Shown one piece after another: positions 18,877 to 25,704 of a stretch of DNA of 41,975 nucleotides. The notes below the pieces were generated by a model that saw only the letters and a program-made list of their open reading frames with translations, was not told where the DNA came from and did not search any database. Both the position numbers and the translations under genes were made by a program. How positions within the stretch are numbered: position 1 is the stretch's first letter; each line of letters starts with the position of its first letter. Origin of the DNA: Actinomycetes bacterium (lineage in GTDB: Bacteria > Actinomycetota > Acidimicrobiia > Acidimicrobiales > Bog-793); the NCBI GenBank assembly GCA_021791795.1, contig JAJYVX010000007.1, forward strand, positions 1-41,975, in the 5' to 3' direction.

Positions 18877-19833
18877 CTAGATGAACACGTCTGCGCGCTC
18901 TTCGAGGCGCAGGCGCGGGTCGAGGAACCGATACGCGATGTCGGCAAGGAGGTTGCCGACGATGAAAGCGGCCGCGTAGATGAGGACCGCTGCCCGCACC
19001 ACCGGCCAGTCGCGATTCGTGATCGCCGACACCGCGAGGCTCCCGAGACCGCTCCGCTCGAAGATGTACTCGACATAGACGGTCCCGGCGAGGATGTAGC
19101 CGATCATGAGGCCGGTCAACGCCGTCACCGGTACCAAGGCGTTCTTCAGCACGACCCGGTACCGGATCGCCCGCTCGTGGAGGCCGTATGCGCGCGAGGT
19201 TCGCACGAACGGTTGACCGAGGGCTTCGAGCATGCTCGAGCGGACGAGTCGCGCCAGGTACGCCCACCAGAAGGCAGCAAGCGACACAGCAGGTAGGACG
19301 AGTGCCTTGATGTACCCGCCGACACCGCCGGGGATACCGAGCGCCGGGAAGAAGTGGTGGTTGACCGCGAAGAGGAGAAGCAGCAGCAGACCGACCACGT
19401 AAGGCGGCGTAGAGAGGAGCAGGATCGACGCGCCGCGCACGATGGCGTCCGCGATGCCGCCTTGGCGCACGGCCGCGAGAATCCCGATCGGGATGCCGAC
19501 CGCCAGTGAGAGGACGAAGCTGACGAGCGCGAGAACGAGGGTGTTCACGAGGGGCGAGCCGAGCTCCGATGCGACAGGGGTGCTCGTGAAGGGGTCGATG
19601 CCGAAGCTGCCGTGGACGGCGCCCCACATGAAGTTCCATACCTGCGCGTAGACGGGAGTGTCGAGACCCATGTCGCGTCGTATGAGGGCGATCGTCTGAG
19701 GCGTCGCGTGGGGCCCGAGGATGATGCGCGCCGGGTCGCCTGGCACGAGGTGGACGAGCAGCCCGAGCATGACCATGATCACCGCGATGACGATGACCGA
19801 CACACCCAGCCGCTTCACGACATAGAGAACCAT
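18877..19833 (-). CDS. ABC transporter permease, DppB/OppB type
   Basis: Partner membrane subunit of the importer, 318 aa. The first helix MVLYVVKRLGVSVIVIAVIM is followed by the DppB signature LVHLVPGDPARIILG and a periplasmic domain. Further membrane segments include LVLALVSFVLSLAVGIPIGILAAV. The EAA-type loop reads TSRAYGLHERAIRYRVVLKNALVPV. The ATG at 19833 has GGAG just upstream. A 7-bp hairpin (19846-19871) separates it from the binding-protein gene, which would allow unequal expression. Confidence 0.93.
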   Translation of the reverse strand: MVLYVVKRLGVSVIVIAVIMVMLGLLVHLVPGDPARIILGPHATPQTIALIRRDMGLDTPVYAQVWNFMWGAVHGSFGIDPFTSTPVASELGSPLVNTLVLALVSFVLSLAVGIPIGILAAVRQGGIADAIVRGASILLLSTPPYVVGLLLLLLFAVNHHFFPALGIPGGVGGYIKALVLPAVSLAAFWWAYLARLVRSSMLEALGQPFVRTSRAYGLHERAIRYRVVLKNALVPVTALTGLMIGYILAGTVYVEYIFERSGLGSLAVSAITNRDWPVVRAAVLIYAAAFIVGNLLADIAYRFLDPRLRLEERADVFI

Positions 19834-19845
19834 CAGGACTCCGGC

Positions 19846-19871
19846 GCCGTCACCTGATCACTGCTGACGGC
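19846..19871 (-). other. Intercistronic hairpin in the ABC importer operon
   Basis: GCCGTCA (19846-19852) and TGACGGC (19865-19871) form a 7-bp stem with a 12-nt loop in the 82-nt gap between binding-protein and permease genes. Such hairpins often protect the upstream mRNA, giving excess binding protein. Function here is inferred. Confidence 0.45.
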
Positions 19872-19915
19872 TCGTACTTCTCATGACTTGGATATCTCTG
19901 ATGTCCCCGGCCCCC

Positions 19916-21640
19916 TCAGGTGCGGTAGCAGTAGTGGAGCAACGGGTTGGCGTTCCGGTCGAAGACACCGACGAGGTTCGACTTGCTGGCCGAGAAGTTG
20001 ACCGCCACGCTGACCCAGATGTAGGAGACAGCCTCGTCGACCAGCTGCTGCATCTGGATCGCGATAGCGTCACGCTCCGCGAGGTTCGAGGTCTGCCCGA
20101 GCTTCGTGAGCAGGCTCGAGTACTGCGGGTTGCACCAGGAGGCGTAGTTCCAGATCCCGATCTGGTTGCACTGGAACCACTCGAATTGGTAATAGGGGTC
20201 CGGCGCGCCGCCGTAGTAGGTCCACGTCATCTCGCCGAAGCCCGCCTTGGCCACATAGCTGTTCGGCGGGTTCTGGATGATGTTCACCGAGATTCCGACG
20301 TCCTTCAGGTTCGACTGGATGACCTGCATGACGTTGAGCGGCTCGCCCGGCGTCTCGGCCAGAAGAGGCGCCGCGATGGACAGGGTCAGGTTCGTGGCAC
20401 CGGCTGCCGTGAGGAGGGCCTTGGCCCTGCTGACGTCACGCTGGTAGACGGGCGCCCCGGCCCAGTAACCGACGCCGAGCTGCTTCGAGATGAGCGACGG
20501 GAGCCTGGTCGACAGGGAGAGCTTGTTCGCCTCGATGATCTCGGGGATGTCGAGCGCGTACCGGATGGCCTCCCGCACCCTCACGTCCTTCAGGTTCGTG
20601 TTCTGGACGTCGAGCGAGATGAAGTAGTAGTCGAGGGGTGCGAGCGGGGAGTAGGTCGTGAAGGCGCTGTTCCCGCTCAGGCGCTGGACGTCGAGCTGTC
20701 CGAGGTTGGGGGTGAAGTCGACGTCCCCGGACTGGAGCGGGACCGTGAGCGCCTCGCCCTTCGGTACGGCGTTGATCGGTACGTCCTTGATCACGATCTC
20801 GTCGAACCAGTTCTTCGCGCCGAGGGCCACGTTGGCACCGCTGTAGCCGGAGAACTTGTTGAGCACCATCTGCTGCCCGGGCGTGTAGCTCGCGACCTCG
20901 TAGGGGCCGGTGCCGACGGGGTTGTGCGCCCACGACGCGCCGTAGCGCTCGACCGCCTTCTGCGGGAAGATGTAGCCGCTCGTGGTCCACGGGAGCGTCA
21001 TCGTCTCGAAGGGGACGAAAGGCTCCTTGAAGATGGCGGTGCAGGTGTACTTGCCGGTGACCTTCACCTCCTCGAGACCCGAGAAGTCGCCCGCGTAATA
21101 AGAGACCGCGCTCTTCGGCGCTCCCGGGTAGAGCTTCTGGATCCCTGCGTTGCGCTCCCAGGAGTACTTGACGTCGGCAGCCGTCAGCTCTCCGAAATTG
21201 TGGTGGAACTCGACGCCCTGCTTGAGGGTGAAGTTGTAGCGCCTGCCATCGGTGCTCTTCTCGATCGAGTCGGCGAGCAGGTTCTGTGCCGGAGAAGTGG
21301 GTGACTGCGTCGGGTTGTATGCCGTCATGCCCTCGTAGATCGACGGGAACGGCGGGTTCGGGAAGTCGAAGTTGTTCGTCGCCGGGTCGTAGTTCTCACC
21401 GTCGGCGAAGGGCCCGTAGACGAGGGTGCCACCCTTCTTGGCAGCCGGCGGCGGCACGGAGCTCGACCCCGGGCTGGCGCCGCTCGAGCCGCAGGCAGCG
21501 AGGAAGGCCCCCGCAGCGCTGGCCGACACCCCGAGCGCAGCCGCCCGCTGGAGGAACTGCCGGCGATTGACCTTTGCGCGGAGGTAATCCGCGGCAAGCA
21601 TGTCGAGCTCCCGCTCCTTCTGCGGGTGAGCTGAGTCCAT
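19916..21640 (-). CDS. ABC transporter substrate-binding lipoprotein (SBP_bac_5, peptide/nickel type)
   Basis: Extracytoplasmic receptor of the importer, 574 aa. The N-terminus has a Tat-like twin arginine (NRRQFLQ, R26-R27), a hydrophobic stretch, and a lipobox LAAC ending in Cys50. This predicts a folded, lipid-anchored protein. A Gly/Ser/Pro-rich linker leads into the family-5 fold: KKGGTLVYGPFADGENYDPATNN, FTLKQGVEFHHNFGELTAADVKYSWER, NPVGTGPYEVASY, and VREAIRYALDIPEIIEAN. The ATG at 21640 has GGGGGGAG just upstream. It is the first gene of the importer operon. Next to a DmdA-like/amidohydrolase operon, its ligand may be an amide or a methylated compound (inference). Confidence 0.94.
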   Translation of the reverse strand: MDSAHPQKERELDMLAADYLRAKVNRRQFLQRAAALGVSASAAGAFLAACGSSGASPGSSSVPPPAAKKGGTLVYGPFADGENYDPATNNFDFPNPPFPSIYEGMTAYNPTQSPTSPAQNLLADSIEKSTDGRRYNFTLKQGVEFHHNFGELTAADVKYSWERNAGIQKLYPGAPKSAVSYYAGDFSGLEEVKVTGKYTCTAIFKEPFVPFETMTLPWTTSGYIFPQKAVERYGASWAHNPVGTGPYEVASYTPGQQMVLNKFSGYSGANVALGAKNWFDEIVIKDVPINAVPKGEALTVPLQSGDVDFTPNLGQLDVQRLSGNSAFTTYSPLAPLDYYFISLDVQNTNLKDVRVREAIRYALDIPEIIEANKLSLSTRLPSLISKQLGVGYWAGAPVYQRDVSRAKALLTAAGATNLTLSIAAPLLAETPGEPLNVMQVIQSNLKDVGISVNIIQNPPNSYVAKAGFGEMTWTYYGGAPDPYYQFEWFQCNQIGIWNYASWCNPQYSSLLTKLGQTSNLAERDAIAIQMQQLVDEAVSYIWVSVAVNFSASKSNLVGVFDRNANPLLHYCYRT

Positions 21641-21819
21641 GACTCCCCCCTTGCTGCTTGTCCTTTGCTACTTGCGTACTGATATCACCGTGCCATCGAA
21701 CTGTGCGACGTGACGATCTGGCTACGCGTTGGAGCTGCACCATAGCACCAGGCACCGGGAACCGGTGGGGCGCGCGTGCGGGTTCGGTTCCTGTGATCGA
21801 GGACATCGGCGCGCGACCA

Positions 21820-21844
21820 GGCGGGTGCCCGGCCGATGCCCGCC
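21820..21844 (-). terminator. Hairpin terminator after the SnoaL-like gene
   Basis: GGCGGG (21820-21825) pairs with CCCGCC (21839-21844), extended by two G-U pairs, with a 9-nt loop. It lies 19 nt beyond the stop of the SnoaL-like gene and before the importer operon on the same strand. It probably separates the two transcription units. Confidence 0.5.
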
Positions 21845-21863
21845 CCCGGGCCGAGGAGCCGGG

Positions 21864-22235
21864 TCAGGCGAGCAACGGCCGGGTGTCGAAGTACTCCGCC
21901 AACCTGCTGATCCGTCCACCCGACAGCTCGACGACCATGGCGAAGGGGAAGTCCATGACGCCGTCGGGATCGAGCTCGGCGACGAACCGTCCCTCGGCGA
22001 CGGCGACGTCTCCATCCCCGAGCACGTGCCGCAGCTCGATACGGCACGTGCGCAGCTGCGCCATGGCGGCTCTGTTCCCCTCGAGGATCGCACCGGACCC
22101 TGCGAGACGGCTCGACTTGAGCGGATCGTCGAAGATCCCGTCCCGGGTGAACAAGGCTGCCAGAGCGACCGGATCCAGCTCCTCCCAGGCTCGGCAGACA
22201 GCTCGCACGGCCTCGAGGGCACTCATCCCCGTCAC
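21864..22235 (-). CDS. SnoaL-like / NTF2-fold protein
   Basis: Small alpha+beta-barrel protein of 123 aa of the SnoaL/limonene-epoxide-hydrolase type. Members include isomerases, cyclases, hydrolases and non-catalytic proteins. The pattern fits: helix ALEAVRAVCRAWEELDPVALAALFTRDGIFDDP, then strands ending DFPFAMVVELSGGRISRLAEYFDT. The GTG at 22235 overlaps the DmdA-like stop by GTGA; an ATG at 22226 is the alternative. It is the last gene of the SDR/amidohydrolase/DmdA-like operon, so it probably acts on an intermediate of that pathway. Which reaction cannot be told. Confidence 0.8.
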   Translation of the reverse strand: MTGMSALEAVRAVCRAWEELDPVALAALFTRDGIFDDPLKSSRLAGSGAILEGNRAAMAQLRTCRIELRHVLGDGDVAVAEGRFVAELDPDGVMDFPFAMVVELSGGRISRLAEYFDTRPLLA

Positions 22236-23332
22236 GAGACGAACGGCAGCGACGTGACGGTCGCCTTCGCCGCCCCGCCGGGGTAGCTGATGACTACGTC
22301 GTCGCCCTCGCTGACCGACGCAGAGAGGAGGGCGATGGCAGCCGGGTGCTCCAGCGCGAACGAGTACGCCGTCCAGAGCACGCTCCCCACCTCCTCCGCG
22401 CCGGCAAGCACGGGCCAGTACTCCTCAAGCACCGGGAGGTCCTCGTCGGCGAGGAGACCGACGCTGTGGCGTCGCTGCCCGAGGCTCGAAGACGCCCGCA
22501 GCGCGTCCTCTCCGACGAAGGGACCGTGGTCGAGATCGACGAGGCGCCCTCGGCCGGCCTCGTAGGCGTCCATGCCGCAGTTCACGAAGTAGTGGGTGTC
22601 GGTGATCCCGTGCTCGAGGGCTCTAGAGAGGTTGGGGCCGGTGACCATGAGATCGTAGGGGCCACCTGCCTCGCGGAGGGCTCGCCACACGTCGGCTGCC
22701 CGACCGCTGTCGAGCGGGAACACCTCGTAGCCGTGCTCGCCACTCCAACCCGTCCGCGAGACGATGCAGGGCACCCCGGCGATCTCGACGGGCGCACAGC
22801 GGTAGTACTTGAGCAAGGCGGCCTCCGGTGCCACCTCGCGCATGACATCGGACGATCGCGGGCCCTGCAGCTGCATAGGCGCCACGTCCGGGTCGCGAAC
22901 TTCGACGTCGTAGCGCGACCCGGCTGCGAGCCCCCTCGCCCAGAGCTCGAGGTCGACATCGCCGTGCGATATCCAGACCGTGTCCTCGAACGGCATCAAC
23001 ACGATCGGCTCGGTCATCACGAGCCCGTCATCGTCGCATACGAGCGTGTACCTGCACGCGCCGACCGCCAGGTCGGAGAGGTCACGCGTGCAGAGGTAGT
23101 CGGCAAAGGCCGACGCGTCCGGTCCCCGGAGCTCCGTCTGCCGCTCGGCGCCGACGTCCCACAGCGTCACCCCCGCCGTGAGCGCGCGGTACTCCTCCCG
23201 CGGATCGCGTCCGTAGCCGATCGGCATGTACATGTGGTTGTAGGTCATGTACAGCTCTGCGCCCTCCCGTTCGGTCAGCTCGAAGTAGGGCGACCGTCTC
23301 ACGTTGGGGAACAGAGCCTGCCGCCTAGGCAT
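22232..23332 (-). CDS. GcvT-family THF-dependent demethylase, DmdA-like
   Basis: Probable methyltransferase that moves a methyl or one-carbon group from a small substrate to tetrahydrofolate. The 366-aa product resembles dimethylsulfoniopropionate demethylase DmdA more than glycine cleavage T protein, from recall of family sequence: YMTYNHMYMPIGYG, EEYRALTAGVTLWDVGAERQ, CTRDLSDLAVG, MQLQGPRSSDVM, RTGWSGEHGYEVF and the ending TSLPFV. The ATG at 23332 forms an 8-bp ATGCCTAG overlap with the amidohydrolase; an ATG at 23344 and a GTG at 23365 are alternatives. With SDR, amidohydrolase and SnoaL neighbours rather than DMSP genes, the true substrate may be another S-, N- or O-methyl compound. Confidence 0.78.
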   Translation of the reverse strand: MPRRQALFPNVRRSPYFELTEREGAELYMTYNHMYMPIGYGRDPREEYRALTAGVTLWDVGAERQTELRGPDASAFADYLCTRDLSDLAVGACRYTLVCDDDGLVMTEPIVLMPFEDTVWISHGDVDLELWARGLAAGSRYDVEVRDPDVAPMQLQGPRSSDVMREVAPEAALLKYYRCAPVEIAGVPCIVSRTGWSGEHGYEVFPLDSGRAADVWRALREAGGPYDLMVTGPNLSRALEHGITDTHYFVNCGMDAYEAGRGRLVDLDHGPFVGEDALRASSSLGQRRHSVGLLADEDLPVLEEYWPVLAGAEEVGSVLWTAYSFALEHPAAIALLSASVSEGDDVVISYPGGAAKATVTSLPFVS

Positions 23333-24899
23333 CTTCCTGCCCATCTGCTCGCGCTCTGCGGACACTTGCCTGCCACTCCTCCTGCCAGGCGGCGCCCGCG
23401 AGCCACCGGCCCTCGTCACCGACCCACCGGTTGACCCCGACGTGCTCGGCCGCGCACCTCCGGTACACGGCGTCGAACATCGGCGCAAGCCTTTGCGCCC
23501 ATCCTGCCGCCGGCTGCAGCGCCTCCATCCACTCCCCGATGAGATCGGCCACCTCGGCCCGGAGAGCCGTCTCGTCAAGAGTCGTCACCCGACCGTCGCG
23601 CACCACCACGCGTCCGTCGACGAGGACGGTGCGCACCGACCGGCCGTCCTCTCCGTAGACCAGCTGGTTGAGGGCGTTCGTGAGCGGGACGAAGGTGTCC
23701 GAGTCGAGCGCGTAGAGCGCGATGTCGGCCCGGTTCCCCGCGGCGAGCTGTCCCACGTCATCGAGCTGGAGCGCTCGGGCGCCTGTGAGCGTCATCGCTT
23801 CGAGGATCTCCTCGGGGGCCGGCCACGCCCGGTGGTCAGGGTGGTCGAGAGTGTGCAGGGTCGCCGCGAGCTGGCCGACGCGCCACAGGCTGCACTGCTC
23901 CTCGCACGTCGCCTCGTCGGTGCAGAGAGCGACCGGCACCCCGGCTCTCCTCGCCGACCTGAACGGGAACATCCCGCTCCCGCAGCGCAGGTTGCCGCTC
24001 GGCGAGTGGACGACCGTGGCGCCGGCCTCCGACAGGTCCGCGAGGTCGGCTTCGTCGACCCAGACGGCATGCACCACGACCGAGAGCTCGTCGAGCACTC
24101 CGAGCGAGCGAAGGTGGCCGACGGCGGACCCGCCGTACAGCTGGTTCGCGGCTACGCGTTGCAGCTTCGACTCGTAGACGTGGACGTTGAAGGCGAGCTC
24201 GTGCTCGCGAGCAAGCGCGTGGAGGGCGACCATGTAGTCGTCGGTCGAGCGTTGCGGCGCCGAGCAGGAGACGGCGCAGCGCAGACGGCCGTCCGCCTTG
24301 CCGTGCCACCGCTCGACGAACTTGCGGCACATGGCGAGGATCTCTTCAGCAGAGGGTGGCGCCTCTTGGTTCATGCGAGCGAGGACGTCGGCGGGCAGGA
24401 GGTCGCGAAGGTGCGGGTACCAGTCGTACTCGAGCTTGTTCGGTTGGTAAGGAGCCACGGTGGCCCGCAAGCCGAGCTCCTCGTAGGCACCCATCACGGC
24501 TTCGAGCGCCTCGAGATCGGCCTCCGGGTACACGATCAGGTCGTCCATCACGGTGGTGATGCCCGACCGCAGCATCCTGCAGCCGGAGAGGAGGGCCTGC
24601 GACCGGTAGATCTCGGGCCGGAACGGGCCGAAGTCGAAAGGGGGCAGTTCGTAGAGCATGAACAGCTCGAGCGGGAGCACGCCTATGAGGCCCCGGTTGA
24701 ACGTGCCCGACGAGTGGAAGTGCGCGTTCACGAGCCCGGGCAACGCGATCATGCCGCTCCCGTCGACGCCCGGCTCGGGGTCCAGGCAGGTTCCCGCCGG
24801 CCTTATGGCGGCGATCCGGCCTTCGGCGATGGAGATGTCGACCGGCTCGCTCAGCCCTCGTCGCGACAAAGGATCGAGCAGGTGGACTCCGCGGATCAC
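23325..24899 (-). CDS. Metal-dependent amidohydrolase (TrzA/AtzA/cytosine-deaminase-like)
   Basis: Hydrolyses a C-N bond in a ring or amide, often deaminating heterocycles. The 524-aa product has the first metal motif LPGLVNAHFHSSG (H60 and H62), a His in NVHVYES, a His in VVHAVWVDEADL, and an Asp in CTDEATCEEQ. That is the usual mononuclear set of the SsnA/TrzA subgroup. The GTG at 24899 makes a GTGA overlap with the SDR stop and has GGGAG 7-8 nt upstream. The extra 100 or so C-terminal residues (EWMEALQPAAGWAQRLAP onward) look operon-specific. It overlaps the DmdA-like gene by 8 bp, so translation is coupled. Substrate unknown. Confidence 0.85.
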   Translation of the reverse strand: MIRGVHLLDPLSRRGLSEPVDISIAEGRIAAIRPAGTCLDPEPGVDGSGMIALPGLVNAHFHSSGTFNRGLIGVLPLELFMLYELPPFDFGPFRPEIYRSQALLSGCRMLRSGITTVMDDLIVYPEADLEALEAVMGAYEELGLRATVAPYQPNKLEYDWYPHLRDLLPADVLARMNQEAPPSAEEILAMCRKFVERWHGKADGRLRCAVSCSAPQRSTDDYMVALHALAREHELAFNVHVYESKLQRVAANQLYGGSAVGHLRSLGVLDELSVVVHAVWVDEADLADLSEAGATVVHSPSGNLRCGSGMFPFRSARRAGVPVALCTDEATCEEQCSLWRVGQLAATLHTLDHPDHRAWPAPEEILEAMTLTGARALQLDDVGQLAAGNRADIALYALDSDTFVPLTNALNQLVYGEDGRSVRTVLVDGRVVVRDGRVTTLDETALRAEVADLIGEWMEALQPAAGWAQRLAPMFDAVYRRCAAEHVGVNRWVGDEGRWLAGAAWQEEWQASVRRARADGQEDA

Positions 24900-25663
24900 C
24901 ACAGGCTCCCGAGGGCGACCCTGATCGCCTCCCCGTTCACCCCGCTCAGGGCATCGCTCGCGAGGAGGCCGATCACGTCGGCGACCTCTTGCACTGTGAC
25001 GATCCGGCCGCCCGGCGATGCGGCCGCCCGCTCCTCCCATATCTGCTCGGCGGGCACGCCGCGCTCGTGCGACTCCCGCGCCGCCGTCAACTCACCCATC
25101 TCCGTCCGCACCCAGCCCGGGCAGACGGCGTTGCAGGTGACCCCGCATCCGGCCACGTCCTGCGCGATGGCGCGCATGAGGCCGATCATGCCGTGCTTTG
25201 ATGTCGTGTAGGCCGAGAGACTCCGTCCCCCGGCGAGGCCTGCGGTCGAGGCGACCATCACTATGCGGCCCCATCCGCGCGCAACCATGCCGCCCGCCAC
25301 GAGCCGGCTCAGGTGGAATGGTCCGCTCAGGTTCGTCGCCATCACGGCTTCCCAGAGCTCAGGCGACTGCTTCCAGATGAGCTGCTCCTCTCCGCTGTCG
25401 ATGCCGGCGTTGTTCACGAGCACGTCGATCTCGCCGAGGCGCTCTTCGGTCTCGGCGACGATCCGCCCGCATCCCTCCGGGGTCGCGACCGACTCCACGA
25501 GGTAGTTCTCGAGGTCCCTCAGTGTCGCCTCCGTGCGACCGACGCCCATGACCGCATGGCCCTCGGCGGCAAGGGCCTCCGCCGCGGCACGCCCGATGCC
25601 GGTCCCCGCTCCGGTGACGAGCGCGACACGCCGGGCGCCGTCTCGCGTACTTGCCGGTCGCAC
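24896..25663 (-). CDS. Short-chain dehydrogenase/reductase
   Basis: NAD(P)-dependent oxidoreductase of the classical SDR family, 255 aa. It has the coenzyme loop TGAGTGIG, VLVNNAGID, catalytic Ser (VASTAGLAGG) and YTTSK (Tyr and Lys), then NAVCPGWVRTEMGE. The GTG at 25663 is favoured because the frame upstream lacks family sequence. It has little 5' leader room if the promoter is near 25670. It is the first gene of the four-gene operon with amidohydrolase, DmdA-like and SnoaL-like genes, and diverges from the molybdenum hydroxylase with a 41-bp gap. It probably oxidises an alcohol intermediate of that pathway. Confidence 0.87.
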   Translation of the reverse strand: MRPASTRDGARRVALVTGAGTGIGRAAAEALAAEGHAVMGVGRTEATLRDLENYLVESVATPEGCGRIVAETEERLGEIDVLVNNAGIDSGEEQLIWKQSPELWEAVMATNLSGPFHLSRLVAGGMVARGWGRIVMVASTAGLAGGRSLSAYTTSKHGMIGLMRAIAQDVAGCGVTCNAVCPGWVRTEMGELTAARESHERGVPAEQIWEERAAASPGGRIVTVQEVADVIGLLASDALSGVNGEAIRVALGSLW

Positions 25664-25680
25664 CGCCCATAAACTATGCA
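25651..25680 (+). promoter_or_regulatory. Predicted promoter for the molybdenum hydroxylase gene
   Basis: TTGCCG (25651-25656), 18-bp spacer, TATGCA (25675-25680), 25 bp before the GTG at 25705. The -10 lies within a CATAAACTATGC motif (25668-25679) that recurs upstream of the Rieske gene. Matches are modest. Confidence 0.35.
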
Positions 25681-25704
25681 ACTCGGCCAGTGGGCGCTGA
25701 ACGA

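Noticed and set aside
23325-25663. Frameshift between SDR, amidohydrolase and DmdA-like genes
   Set aside because: Each overlap is a normal start/stop overlap of 4 or 8 bp with complete domains on both sides.
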